Assembly: GCF_022760835.1 (NCBI RefSeq)
Contig: NZ_JAKTNQ010000002.1
Coordinates: 1 to 64,000, forward strand
Direction of reading: 5' to 3'
DNA length: 64,000 bases
From: Thermus altitudinis
GTDB taxonomy: Bacteria; Deinococcota; Deinococci; Deinococcales; Thermaceae
Shown here: positions 25,241-33,821 of the stretch, piece after piece
How positions within the stretch are numbered: the stretch's first letter is position 1
How the letters are laid out: every line of letters starts with the position of its first letter
Notes under the pieces: model-generated
What the model saw: the letters and a program-made list of their open reading frames with translations, nothing else
Told to the model about the DNA's origin: nothing
The model's database searches: none
Position numbers and translations under genes: made by a program

Positions 25241-26199
25241 GTTTCCTCCACCACCCAGCGTTTGCGCAGGGTCCACTGCAGGTAGGTGAGGGCAAACAGG
25301 ATGAGGAAGAGAACCCAGGCGATGGCCGAGGCATACCCCATCTCAAAGGGAAAGACGCCAAAGGCTTTGCGGTACAGGTAGAGCATCAGCACGTTGGTGG
25401 AATCCAAGGGCCCTCCCCCGGTCATGGTGTACACCAGGCCGAACACCTGGAAACCCCCGATCATGGCGAGAAGGGTGTTCAGGAAGACCGTGGGGGAGAG
25501 GAGGGGCAAGACCACATACACGAAGCGCTGCAGGTTGTTGGCCCCGTCCAGGCTGGCCGCCTCCAGGTACTCCTTGTTGATGTTCTGCAGCCCCGCCAGG
25601 AAGATGAGCATTCTCAACCCCACACCGGCCCACACCGAGGCCAGGATCACCCCCCACATGGCCCAGGCGGGGTCGGAAAGCCACCCCGGCCCCTCCCTGG
25701 CCAACCATTCCACCCAGGCGGGAGGGGTTATCCCCAAGAGGCCATAGGCACCCTGGATCCTCTCCCCCACCCAGCGCAGGAAGAGGTTCACCGGCCCCAC
25801 GGTGGGGTTTAGGATCCAGCGCCACAGGAGGCCCACCGCCACCACACTGGTCACCGTGGGCAGGAGGTACAGGGTGCGAAGGAGCCGCACCCCAGGCCAG
25901 GGGCGGTTCAGACCCAGGGCCAGCAGCAAGGCCACAAGGATCTCCAAGGGGACCGCCACCCCCACGTAGAAGAAGGTGTTGATGAAGGCCTTGTGGAAGA
26001 CGGGGTCCTCGAGGAGCCGGCGGTAGTTCTCCAACCCCACCCAGCTTTCCCGAAGGGTGGCCAGGCTAAGAGGCCTTAGCCCATCGTAGGAAACGAAGGA
26101 GAGGAGGAGGCTGGTGAGGATGGGCCCCAGGTTGAAGGCCAGGAAGCCCACCAGGGAGGGAAGGAGGAAAAGCAGGGGGAACCGGTAGTAGGCGCGCAC
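25237..26199 (-). CDS. Carbohydrate ABC transporter permease (MalF-like)
   Basis: Permease of 320 residues with an N-terminal helix (LLFLLPSLVGFLAFNLGP), the EAA-type loop NINKEYLEAASLDGANNLQRFVYVVLP (about 208-234) and the MTGGGPLDSTNVLMLYLYRKAF block typical of MalF/UgpA-type subunits. It lies 21 bases after the binding-protein gene and overlaps the second permease. By context it should take up an amino sugar or muropeptide fragment rather than maltose. Confidence 0.9.
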   Translation of the reverse strand: MRAYYRFPLLFLLPSLVGFLAFNLGPILTSLLLSFVSYDGLRPLSLATLRESWVGLENYRRLLEDPVFHKAFINTFFYVGVAVPLEILVALLLALGLNRPWPGVRLLRTLYLLPTVTSVVAVGLLWRWILNPTVGPVNLFLRWVGERIQGAYGLLGITPPAWVEWLAREGPGWLSDPAWAMWGVILASVWAGVGLRMLIFLAGLQNINKEYLEAASLDGANNLQRFVYVVLPLLSPTVFLNTLLAMIGGFQVFGLVYTMTGGGPLDSTNVLMLYLYRKAFGVFPFEMGYASAIAWVLFLILFALTYLQWTLRKRWVVEET

Positions 26200-26220
26200 G
26201 GGGCCTCCTGGCCTGGGGTC

Positions 26221-27498
26221 TTACCGCCTCCTCTTCCGCTCGGCCTGGACCTCGTCCAGGATCCTTTGCACCTGAGGGGCCACGCCGTCCAGGGCCGCCT
26301 TCAGCTCAGCCTTACCTTGCCACACGGGCTCCAAAGCCTTGTTGATGAGCTGCAAGGCCTCGTTCCAGCGCTCAAAGGTTTCCGTGGGCCTTGCCGTACG
26401 GTTTACGGTGAGGAAGTACTGCTGGTTCTTAGGAGGCGGGGGCACGAAGAAATCCCGCAGGTTCTGGATGCTCCGCTCCACGTTCCTCACGTCCACCCCC
26501 CGGGCGGGGATGATGAGCCCGGTCCTGGTGAAGAGGCGGCTGGCCTCGGGGCCCGCCAGGAAGGAGAGGAGTTTCCAGGCCGCCTCGGGGTTTCTGGTCC
26601 CGGCGGCCATCACCCAACCGGAGCCATCTATGTCCACGATGCTCCCCGCCTTACCCCGGGGGAAGGGCACCACATCAAAGTCAAACTTGGCCCGGGCCTT
26701 CAGGGTGGGCACCCGCCAGCGCCCGTCCACGATCATGGCCGTCTGGCCATTGAGGAACATGGTGAAGGCCCCCCGGTCCTGGGCCTCCTCGGGGGTAGGG
26801 GCCACGCGATGCCGGTAGCGGAGGTCCAGATAGAACTGCAAGCCCTCCAGGGAAGACGGGCTGTTCAGGAGAAAGCGGCTGTGGTCCTCGGAGTAAAACC
26901 GCCCGCCGGCGCTCCACACCCAAGGCTGCCAGAAGAGGTAGAAGGTCTGGAAGGAAACCCCCCACTGCACCCGCTTGCCTTCCCTCTCCACCGTTAGGGC
27001 CTTAGCGTAACGGAGGAAGTCCTCCCAGGTCCAGTCGGGCTTGGGATCAGGGAGGCCCGCCCGCCGCAAAAGGTCCCGGTTGTAGAAGACCACCAGGTTA
27101 GACACATCCCGGGGTAGTCCGTACTGCTTCCCCTCCCATTGGAAGGCCTTGAGGATGCCCGGGAAGATATCCGCGGTGGGGTACTTGTCCCGTTGGATGA
27201 AGGCGTCCAGGGGAGCCAGGACACCCCTCGAGGCCATCCCCGGGAAGTCAATGTTGTTGAGGAAAAAGACATCCGGCGGGGTACCGGCCGCCATCATGGC
27301 GGTGATCTTGGCCAGGTACTCCCCGGAGGGGATGTTGATGTACTCCACCTGGATGCCCGGGTGCTTCTCCTGGAAGACCTTGAGCACTTCCTGGTAAGCC
27401 TTGATCTCCTCCTGGCTTCCCCAACTGGCCAGGACCAGCTTCTGGGCGGAGGCTAGGCCCAAAAGCCCAACCAAAACCACCGTCCACCACTTCTTCAT
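26221..27498 (-). CDS. Extracellular sugar-binding protein of the amino-sugar ABC importer
   Basis: Family 1 solute-binding protein. The start at MKKWWTVVLVGLLGLASAQ (27498) overlaps the nagZ stop as ATGA and gives a clean signal peptide with cleavage after about residue 18, total 425 residues; the longer open frame is the nagZ antisense shadow. No lipobox Cys is visible, so it is probably a free periplasmic protein. The mature N-terminus KLVLASWGSQEEIKAYQEVLKVFQEKHPGI is typical. Flanked by nagZ and permeases, it most likely binds GlcNAc, MurNAc or disaccharide released from peptidoglycan. Confidence 0.88.
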   Translation of the reverse strand: MKKWWTVVLVGLLGLASAQKLVLASWGSQEEIKAYQEVLKVFQEKHPGIQVEYINIPSGEYLAKITAMMAAGTPPDVFFLNNIDFPGMASRGVLAPLDAFIQRDKYPTADIFPGILKAFQWEGKQYGLPRDVSNLVVFYNRDLLRRAGLPDPKPDWTWEDFLRYAKALTVEREGKRVQWGVSFQTFYLFWQPWVWSAGGRFYSEDHSRFLLNSPSSLEGLQFYLDLRYRHRVAPTPEEAQDRGAFTMFLNGQTAMIVDGRWRVPTLKARAKFDFDVVPFPRGKAGSIVDIDGSGWVMAAGTRNPEAAWKLLSFLAGPEASRLFTRTGLIIPARGVDVRNVERSIQNLRDFFVPPPPKNQQYFLTVNRTARPTETFERWNEALQLINKALEPVWQGKAELKAALDGVAPQVQRILDEVQAERKRRR

Positions 27499-29006
27499 GG
27501 CGCACCTCCGTACACCCATTGCCCCGTAGGGGCGTAGACCCCTGCGAGGGCTTCCAACGCGGCCCGGACCTGGACCGCGCGGTAGCCGTGGGTTGCCAGG
27601 TAGCCCGCAGGCCTCCCGGGGAGGAAGCGGAGATCGTCGGGATTGCCCAAGGCTACCAGGTAAAGGGGTTTGCCAAGGGCCAAAAGCTCCTTGACCAAGG
27701 CCCTTTGCCCCTCCTTGAATCCTCCAAGCCAGCGGTAGGTGGAAACCACCAGGCGCTCCCCCTTTCTGGCCTCCGTCAGAGCCCTTTGGATCTCCGCCGG
27801 GGTGGGGTCCTCGGAAAGGTTGAGCCCGCGGCTTCCGGGAAGGTGCTGAGGGGCCAGGTCCGCCAGGGTGGGTTCGGCCCCGTACCGGTCGGAAAGCCTT
27901 AGGCCCAGGACCAAGGTACCCTCCCCCGGGATGGGAAGGGATCCGAAGAGGCGCACCACACCCCGCCGGGCCGCCTCGAGGGCCAAAGCCTCCTCCTCCC
28001 TGGGGGAGAAGGGGCATTCCCCCGGGCCCGCCCTAAGGGCCTGGGCCCGTTTCCTGGCCTCCTCCGCCCGCGAGAAGGGGATCTCCTTGCCCAGGGCCCT
28101 AGATAACCGGGCATACACCTCCCGGACCGCCGCCTCATCGGGCTCCAGAAGGAGGAGGTCGGCCCCCGCCCTCACGGCCAGGACCGCGGCCTCCCCCGCC
28201 CCGTAGTGGCGCCGAATGGCCCCCATGGCCAGGTCATCGGTAAGGATCGCCCCAGAAAAGCCCATCTCCTTGCGGAGCAGGCCGCTGAGGATCCTGGCCG
28301 AAAGGGTGGCGGGGTACCGGGGGTCCAGGCTGGGGAAGAGGATGTGGGCGGTCATGAGGGCGGGCATCCCCGCGGCCACATAGCGGCGAAAGGGAAGGAG
28401 TTCCGCCTTCTCCAGGGCCTCCTTGGGCTTGTCCACCCGGGGCAGGTCCAGGTGGGAGTCCACCCCCGTGTCCCCATGCCCGGGGAAGTGCTTGCCCACG
28501 GGCTTCGCCCCGGAGCGCAGCACCCCCCGGGCAAAGGCCAAACCCATACGGGCCACCCGCTCCGGGTCAGCGCCGAAGGAGCGGAGACCGATGATGGGGT
28601 TATCGGGGTTGGTGTTCACATCCAAAACCGGGGCCAGGTTCACATCGGCTCCCAGCCGACGCACCTGGCACCCCAAGGCCCAGCCCACCCGCTCCACCAA
28701 GCCCTCATCCCCGCTGGCGGAAAGGGCCATGGCCGAGGGAAAGCGCACCACCCCCTCCCGAAAGCTGGTGAAGGGTCCTCCCTCCTGGTCCACCAGGAGG
28801 AGGAGGTTGGGGTCCAGGGCGCGAAGGCGGGCCACCACCCCTTGGGGATCCCGGCGCAGGTTGGAAGGATAGAGGATCACCCCAGCCGGCCGCACCTCCC
28901 GGATGAGCTTGGCCGGCACCTCCTCCCCCCTAAAGCTCACGATGAGAAAACTTCCCGCCTGGGCCGCCGCCATTCCCATACCGGCCAAGAGGGCCAAAAT
29001 CCTCAC
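27495..29006 (-). CDS. nagZ: Beta-N-acetylhexosaminidase NagZ (GH3), exported
   Basis: Cleaves terminal GlcNAc from muropeptides. The 503-residue protein begins with a signal peptide (RILALLAGMGMAAAQA) and then the GH3 barrel: LLLVDQEGG (about 96), the NagZ-specific KHFPGHGDTGVDSH loop with the catalytic Asp-His dyad (about 169-182) and TDDLAMGAI, which supplies the nucleophile Asp. A C-terminal domain (about 345-503) resembles the second domain of Gram-positive NagZ/YbbD. The start overlaps murQ and the end overlaps the binding protein, tying hydrolysis outside to uptake. Confidence 0.92.
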   Translation of the reverse strand: MRILALLAGMGMAAAQAGSFLIVSFRGEEVPAKLIREVRPAGVILYPSNLRRDPQGVVARLRALDPNLLLLVDQEGGPFTSFREGVVRFPSAMALSASGDEGLVERVGWALGCQVRRLGADVNLAPVLDVNTNPDNPIIGLRSFGADPERVARMGLAFARGVLRSGAKPVGKHFPGHGDTGVDSHLDLPRVDKPKEALEKAELLPFRRYVAAGMPALMTAHILFPSLDPRYPATLSARILSGLLRKEMGFSGAILTDDLAMGAIRRHYGAGEAAVLAVRAGADLLLLEPDEAAVREVYARLSRALGKEIPFSRAEEARKRAQALRAGPGECPFSPREEEALALEAARRGVVRLFGSLPIPGEGTLVLGLRLSDRYGAEPTLADLAPQHLPGSRGLNLSEDPTPAEIQRALTEARKGERLVVSTYRWLGGFKEGQRALVKELLALGKPLYLVALGNPDDLRFLPGRPAGYLATHGYRAVQVRAALEALAGVYAPTGQWVYGGAP

Positions 29007-29863
29007 CTCCCCACCTCCGCCAAAGCCCCCCGGACCCCCTTTTCCTCCAGCAAGGCCAAGGCCTTTTCGGGCTCTACTCCCAAGGCCACCAAGGCCGCCA
29101 GGGCCGGGTCGGGGTAGGCCTCGAGGAGCGCCCTTGCCTCCTCCTCCCCTACCCCCGCCATCTCCCGCACCATGCCCACCCCCCGCTCCCGGAGCTTGTG
29201 ATTCTGCACCCGCATCCGGGCCATGCGGTTTCCGTAGACCCTACCTAAGAGCACCATGACCAAGGTGGAGAAGAGGTTGAGGGCCACCTTTTGCGCGGTG
29301 CCGGCCCCCAGCCGGGTGCTTCCCGCAACGGGCTCAGGGCCCGTGTCCAGGAGAACAGGGTGGTCCGCCTCCGCAAGCAAAGGGGTTTCAGGGTTGCTGG
29401 CGAAGGCCACGGTAAGGACCCCTTGCTCCTTGGCTCCCCTGAGGGCCCCCAGGGTGAAGGGGGTCTGGCCGCTCGCCGCCACCGCCACCAAGACGTCCCC
29501 CCTCCCCAGGCTTCGGCCCTGGGCTAGGCCTTCCTCATACCGGTCCTCGGCCCCTTCCACCGCCTTAAGAAGGGCCTCCTCCCCTCCGGCCAGGAGGAAG
29601 CGCACCCGGGAAAAGCCAAAGGTGGGCCATAACTCCACCCCGTCCAGCACGGCCAGTCGCCCACTGGTCCCAGCCCCGGCGTAGGCCAAGACGCCTCCCG
29701 CCCGCAGCCGCTTTGCCGCAGCCGCCGCTCCTTCCCTTAGGGCGGGAAGGGCTGGCCCTATGGCGGCGACGGCCCGGAGCTGGGCCTCAAAGAGGGCCTC
29801 GAGGACCTCCTCCGCCGGCCATAGGTCCAGGTCTTGGTACCGCCGGGCCACCTGCTCCGTCAT
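29003..29863 (-). CDS. murQ: N-acetylmuramic acid 6-phosphate etherase MurQ
   Basis: Cytoplasmic SIS-domain lyase that removes the lactyl ether from MurNAc-6-phosphate, giving GlcNAc-6-phosphate and lactate. In the 286-residue protein the phosphosugar loop AYAGAGTSGRLAVLDGVELWPTF (about 57-80) contains the catalytic acid Glu of VELWPTF, and VAASGQTPFTLGAL is the second SIS serine motif. The conserved NRMARMRVQNHKLRERG helix near 200 is also present. It overlaps nagZ and the amiE-like gene by four bases each. Confidence 0.94.
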   Translation of the reverse strand: MTEQVARRYQDLDLWPAEEVLEALFEAQLRAVAAIGPALPALREGAAAAAKRLRAGGVLAYAGAGTSGRLAVLDGVELWPTFGFSRVRFLLAGGEEALLKAVEGAEDRYEEGLAQGRSLGRGDVLVAVAASGQTPFTLGALRGAKEQGVLTVAFASNPETPLLAEADHPVLLDTGPEPVAGSTRLGAGTAQKVALNLFSTLVMVLLGRVYGNRMARMRVQNHKLRERGVGMVREMAGVGEEEARALLEAYPDPALAALVALGVEPEKALALLEEKGVRGALAEVGR

Positions 29864-30840
29864 CCCCTCACCTCCGCCGCCAAGGCATTCCCCACCGCCC
29901 GGCGCAAGGGGGCGAGGGAAGGGCGGTGGCGGGTGGGGTGGATGGCGTTGGTGAGGAGGGCCCAGGCATACCCTCGCTCAGGGTCTACCCACACCCCCAC
30001 CCCCGTGAAGCCCGTGTGGCCAAAGGCCCTTTCCGACGCCAGGCTTCCCCCATGCCAACCAGGCCGTTTCCTCTCCCAGCCCAGAAGCCGCTCCCCGTGG
30101 GGCCTTTGCATCTCCTCCAAGGCAGCCCGGGAAAGCCAGGTGCCCTGGAGGATGGCCGCCAGCTGGTCCAGAACGCCCCCCAGGGTGCCGAAAAGCCCCG
30201 CGTGGCCCCCCGCACCCCCAAGGGCAAAGGCGTTTTCATCGTGCACCTCCCCCCGGAGCACCCGCTTCCTCCAGGGACAAAGCTCCGTGGCCACGCTCCG
30301 CTCGGGAGGCGGGGAGAAGCTGAGACCCTCGGGTAAGGGAAAAGCCGCAAGGGGCTTGCCCCGCAAACGTTCCAGGAGAAGACCTAGGAGGATATACCCG
30401 ATGTCCGAGTACCCCGGTTCCCCCAAGGGCCAAGGGTGCTGGAGCACCCGGGCCCTTAGACCTTCCCCTGCCCCCCAGGTGTACAAGGCCTCCCAGGCCG
30501 GGAGGCCCGCCGCATGGGCCAAAAGCGCCCGCACGCTCACCCCCTTGAGGGGGTGGTCCTTGAGCCAAAGCATCTCGGGAAGATGCTGGGAAAGGGGGTC
30601 ATCCAGATCCAAAAGCCCCTCCTCCACCGCCCGCAGCACCTCCCGCAAGGTGAAAAGCGGCTTGGTGAGGCTGGCCAGGTCAAAGTAGAAGCCCTCTTCC
30701 AGGGGCACCGGTTCGGGTACCCTTTGGGCCCACCCCAGGTGAAGGGTCTCCCTTCGGCCATCGGCATGGACCACCCCGAGGGCCGCGCCAGGAACCATAC
30801 CCTTGGCTACAGCCTCCTCCACGAGGGCCCTGGCCCGCAT
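29860..30840 (-). CDS. Serine hydrolase of the beta-lactamase/AmiE family (probable MurNAc-L-Ala amidase)
   Basis: Class C beta-lactamase-fold hydrolase of 326 residues. The active-site SLTK is at 57-60 and the third motif HTG lies in AFGHTGFTG; the middle motif reads YSD instead of YSN/YAN. The HDENAFALGGAGGHAGLF block matches the form I know from Bacillus AmiE (YbbE), which cleaves the MurNAc-L-alanine amide bond beside NagZ and MurQ. There is no signal peptide, so it should act in the cytoplasm on imported muropeptides. It is the first gene of the minus-strand operon, with a TATACA box about 9 bases before its ATG. Confidence 0.8.
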   Translation of the reverse strand: MRARALVEEAVAKGMVPGAALGVVHADGRRETLHLGWAQRVPEPVPLEEGFYFDLASLTKPLFTLREVLRAVEEGLLDLDDPLSQHLPEMLWLKDHPLKGVSVRALLAHAAGLPAWEALYTWGAGEGLRARVLQHPWPLGEPGYSDIGYILLGLLLERLRGKPLAAFPLPEGLSFSPPPERSVATELCPWRKRVLRGEVHDENAFALGGAGGHAGLFGTLGGVLDQLAAILQGTWLSRAALEEMQRPHGERLLGWERKRPGWHGGSLASERAFGHTGFTGVGVWVDPERGYAWALLTNAIHPTRHRPSLAPLRRAVGNALAAEVRG

Positions 30841-30893
30841 AGCCCCAAGTGTATAACGGCCTGCTATTGGTAGGCAAGTGGTACAATGCGGCC
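30841..30893. promoter_or_regulatory. Divergent promoter/operator between amiE-like gene and GntR regulator
   Basis: This 53-base gap carries a plus-strand TACAAT (30882-30887) only 6 bases before the GntR ATG, and a minus-strand TATACA (about 30855-30850) 9 bases before the amiE-like ATG, so both mRNAs look leaderless. Between them the direct repeat TGGTA-GGCAAG-TGGTA (30868-30883) and GTGTATAAC (30849-30857), close to the GTnTAnAC half-site form of GntR-family operators, are candidate binding sites for the divergent regulator. Neither promoter has a good -35. Confidence 0.45.
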
Positions 30894-31571
30894 ATGGCCC
30901 ACGGCCCCCTGTACCTGGAACTGGCCCGGCGGCTAAGGGAGGGTATCCTTCAGGGCAACTTCAAGGACGCCCTTCCGCCGGAACGGGCCCTGTCCGAGGC
31001 CTTCGGGGTTTCCCGGGATAGCGTGCGCAAAGCCTTGGACCTTCTGGAGGAGGAAGGCCTGGTGGTGCGCCGGCAGGGGAGCGGCACCTTCGTGGCCAAA
31101 AGGGCCACCTTCCGCACCCGCCTTAGGGGTTTTAGCGAGGAGATGGAAGCCTTGGGCATGAAGCCCAGCACCGAGGTCCTGGGGGTGGAAAAAGGTCCCG
31201 CGGCCCCGGAAGAGGCCATGGCCCTGGGGCTTTCCCCGGGGGAGGAGGTGCTCCGCCTCCTCCGCCTGAGGCTTGCGGACGGGGAACCCATGGCCCTGGA
31301 GCGGGCCACCTTGCCCGCTTGGGCCCTGGCGGAACCGCCGGAGGGCTCCTTGTACCGGGCCCTCGAGGCCAAAGGGTTGAGGCCCGTGCGGGCCCTCCAA
31401 CGCCTGCGTGCGGTGGCCGCCCGGGAGGAAGCCAGGCTTCTTGGAGTGGAGCCGGGAAGCCCCCTGCTCCACCTGGAACGGGTAAGCTATCTGGAGGACG
31501 GTAGGCCCGTAGAACGGGTGAAGAGCTGGTACCGGGCGGATCGGTACGAACTCCTGGTGGAGCTCTCATGA
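30894..31571 (+). CDS. GntR-family (HutC/UTRA) transcriptional regulator, NagR-like
   Basis: The start at MAHGPLYLELARRLREG (30894) gives 225 residues: a winged helix in 1-70 (LPPERALSEAFGVSRDSVRKALDLLEEEGLVVRRQGSGTFV) and a UTRA effector domain in about 80-225 ending RVKSWYRADRYELLVEL, typical of HutC-type regulators. Members such as NagR/YvoA and DasR respond to GlcNAc-6-P or GlcN-6-P. Located between the two arms of the salvage locus and overlapping anmK, it probably controls both arms. A frame extension upstream would cross the promoter and is not used. Confidence 0.88.
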   Translation: MAHGPLYLELARRLREGILQGNFKDALPPERALSEAFGVSRDSVRKALDLLEEEGLVVRRQGSGTFVAKRATFRTRLRGFSEEMEALGMKPSTEVLGVEKGPAAPEEAMALGLSPGEEVLRLLRLRLADGEPMALERATLPAWALAEPPEGSLYRALEAKGLRPVRALQRLRAVAAREEARLLGVEPGSPLLHLERVSYLEDGRPVERVKSWYRADRYELLVELS

Positions 31572-32608
31572 GGGTACTGGGCCTCATGTCGGGAACCAGC
31601 GCCGACGGGGTGGACCTGGTCCTGGCGGAGTTTTCCGGCTCCCCTCCAGAGGTGGCCCACCGGGTCCTGGACCACCGGGAGGTGGCTTACCCCCAGGACT
31701 TACGGGCCCGGGTGCTTCGGGCCATGCGCCAGGCCGACACCCGGGAAATCGCCCTCCTCCACCACGACCTGGGCCGGTTCTACCTGGAGGCCGCCCTTCC
31801 TTTTAAGGGCAAAGCCCAGCTGGTAGCCCTGTCGGGCCAGACCGTGTGGCACGAGCCCCCGAGGGCCACCTTCCAACTTGGGGAGCCCAGCCACCTGGCC
31901 CTGGGCCTAGGGGTGCCCGTGGTCTACGGCTTCCGAAGCATGGACCTGGCCGCAGGGGGCCAAGGGGCTCCCCTGGTGGCCTACCCAGACCTCCTCCTCT
32001 ACGGGGAGGCAGGCAAGCGCAAGGCGGTGCACAACCTTGGGGGAATCTCCAACCTGACCTATTTCCGGGGAAAGGATCCGGACTCCCTACTGGCCTTTGA
32101 CACCGGCCCTGGGATCTGCCTCTTTGATGAGGGGGTCCAGACCCTGGGCCTCCCCCTGGAAGAAGCCGTGGACCTAGCGGAAAGGGCCACCCCCGACGAG
32201 GAAGCCCTGGCCCAGTGGCTCCGGCATCCCTATTTCTCCCTTCCGCCTCCCAAGACCACGGGGCGGGAGGTCTGGCGGCTTGGGAACCTCTCCCCCCTCC
32301 CCCAGGAAGCCGGGGCCCTCCTCCGCTCCCTTTTGGAGTTAACCGCCAGAAGCATCCTCCAAGCCTACCGCCGGTTCGTGGGCAGGGTGGACCGGGTTCT
32401 ATTGGCGGGGGGCGGGGCCAGGAACCGGGTTCTGGTGGGGCTTCTCTCCCAAGAGCTTCCCGTGGAGGTCATGGGGAACCCCAAGGTAAGGGAGGCCTTG
32501 GCCTTCGCCCTTTTGGGTTATCTCTATGCCCAAGGAGAGGTCAACGTCCTGGGCCGGGCTACAGGTGGCCGTAACCTAAGGGCCGGCCAGGTGGTGTACC
32601 CAGGCTAG
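31568..32608 (+). CDS. anmK: Anhydro-N-acetylmuramic acid kinase AnmK
   Basis: Opens and phosphorylates 1,6-anhydroMurNAc to MurNAc-6-phosphate, the substrate of MurQ. The 346-residue protein starts with GLMSGTSADGVDLVLAEF (5-22), the ATP-binding signature of the family, and has VALSGQTVWHEP, the catalytic FDTGPG motif (about 177-182), and LLAGGGARN toward the C-terminus. Overlaps the GntR gene by four bases. Its presence implies that the cell meets anhydro-muropeptides, that is lytic transglycosylase products. Confidence 0.94.
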   Translation: MRVLGLMSGTSADGVDLVLAEFSGSPPEVAHRVLDHREVAYPQDLRARVLRAMRQADTREIALLHHDLGRFYLEAALPFKGKAQLVALSGQTVWHEPPRATFQLGEPSHLALGLGVPVVYGFRSMDLAAGGQGAPLVAYPDLLLYGEAGKRKAVHNLGGISNLTYFRGKDPDSLLAFDTGPGICLFDEGVQTLGLPLEEAVDLAERATPDEEALAQWLRHPYFSLPPPKTTGREVWRLGNLSPLPQEAGALLRSLLELTARSILQAYRRFVGRVDRVLLAGGGARNRVLVGLLSQELPVEVMGNPKVREALAFALLGYLYAQGEVNVLGRATGGRNLRAGQVVYPG

Positions 32609-32617
32609 GAGAAAGGC

Positions 32618-33685
32618 ATGCTGCAAGGTTACATCCTTACCCCTCAGGGCTTCCTGCGCGGCCGCCTCCACTTCTCCGAGGCCATTGAGGCCATAGAAGA
32701 GGCCCCCGTGGACGGCCCCCTCATCCTACCCGGCTTCCTGGACCTCCATGTGCACGGGGGAGGAGGCAGGGAGGTGATGGAGGGCCCAGAGGGCGTGGAG
32801 GCCACGGTGCGCTTCCACCTCCGCCACGGCACCACCGGCCTTTTGGCCACCACCGTGACCGCCCCATTAGGGTCGCTGGAAAAGGCTCTTAGAGGCATCC
32901 GAGAGGCCATGGAAGGTCCCCTAGGGGAAGCCCTTCTGGGAGCCCATTTAGAAGGTCCTTTCCTCAGCCCAGGCCGCCTGGGGGCCCAGCCCCCCTTCCC
33001 TCTCCCCCCAGACAGGGAGGTGGCCGAGCTCCTCCTCTCCCTAGCCCCTGTACGGGTGGTAACCCTGGCCCCGGAGCTTCCCGGGGCTCTGGGGCTCGTC
33101 CGCTTCTTGGCGGAAAGGGGGGTGCGGGTCCAGCTGGGGCACACGGAAGCCGGTTACGAGGAGGCCTTGGCGGCCCTGGAGTCCGGGGCCCTGGGCTTCA
33201 CCCACCTCTACAACGCCATGACCGGCCTCCACCACCGCACCCCCGGGGTAGTGGGCCTGGCCCTGGAACGAGGCGGGTGGGCGGAACTCATTCCCGATGG
33301 CCTCCACGTCCACCCCGCTGCCTTAAAGGTGGCCCTAAAGGCTATCCCTGGCCTCTACTTTGTGAGCGATGCGGTGGCGGCAGCGGGGATGCCGGACGGC
33401 ACCTATCCCTTGGGAGCCCACCGGGTGGAGAAGCGGAAAGAGGGGGTCTGGCTGGGCGAGTCCCTGGCGGGGAGCACCCTCACCCTGGACCAGGCCCTAA
33501 GGAACCTGGTGGCCTGGGGGATACCCCTGGAAGAAGCCGCCCGGAGGTTATCCTGGTACCCAGCCCGTTACCTGGGCCTTTCTGACCGAGGGGAGATCGC
33601 CCCCGGCAAGCGGGCGGACCTGGTGGTGCTGGACCAGGGGCTTAAGGTGCTGGAGGTCTACTTGGGAGGACAAAGGCTGGTCTAG
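32618..33685 (+). CDS. nagA: N-acetylglucosamine-6-phosphate deacetylase NagA
   Basis: Amidohydrolase-family metalloenzyme of 355 residues that removes acetate from GlcNAc-6-phosphate. Metal and catalytic motifs appear in order: DLHVHGGGG (H44, H46), GAHLEGPFLS with the metal-binding Glu (about 114), LGHTEAGYEEAL, GFTHLYNAMTGLHHR and SDAVAAAGM with the catalytic Asp. It lies 9 bases after anmK and completes the salvage route to glucosamine-6-phosphate. No nagB deaminase is in the window. Confidence 0.94.
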   Translation: MLQGYILTPQGFLRGRLHFSEAIEAIEEAPVDGPLILPGFLDLHVHGGGGREVMEGPEGVEATVRFHLRHGTTGLLATTVTAPLGSLEKALRGIREAMEGPLGEALLGAHLEGPFLSPGRLGAQPPFPLPPDREVAELLLSLAPVRVVTLAPELPGALGLVRFLAERGVRVQLGHTEAGYEEALAALESGALGFTHLYNAMTGLHHRTPGVVGLALERGGWAELIPDGLHVHPAALKVALKAIPGLYFVSDAVAAAGMPDGTYPLGAHRVEKRKEGVWLGESLAGSTLTLDQALRNLVAWGIPLEEAARRLSWYPARYLGLSDRGEIAPGKRADLVVLDQGLKVLEVYLGGQRLV

Positions 33686-33801
33686 CTTCCCCTTGGGTAC
33701 AACGCATCCCTTAGTTCGTCCCTCAGAAGGCCATGCTCTTTCTCGCTATACCTTGCTCCATGGGTGCTCGAGGTCGGGGCCCGGAGGAGGAATGCCCCGG
33801 T

Positions 33802-33816
33802 CCCCACCTGGTGGGG
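33802..33816. terminator. Possible bidirectional terminator between nagA and the SDR gene
   Basis: CCCCACC-T-GGTGGGG is a 6-7 bp GC stem between two converging genes. There is no U-run on either side, so the assignment rests on position and stem strength only. The rest of the 136-base gap shows nothing else. Confidence 0.35.
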
Positions 33817-33821
33817 TGGTA

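Noticed and set aside
27499-28017. Upstream extension of the sugar-binding protein
   Set aside because: It is the shadow of nagZ; a signal peptide starts at 27498.
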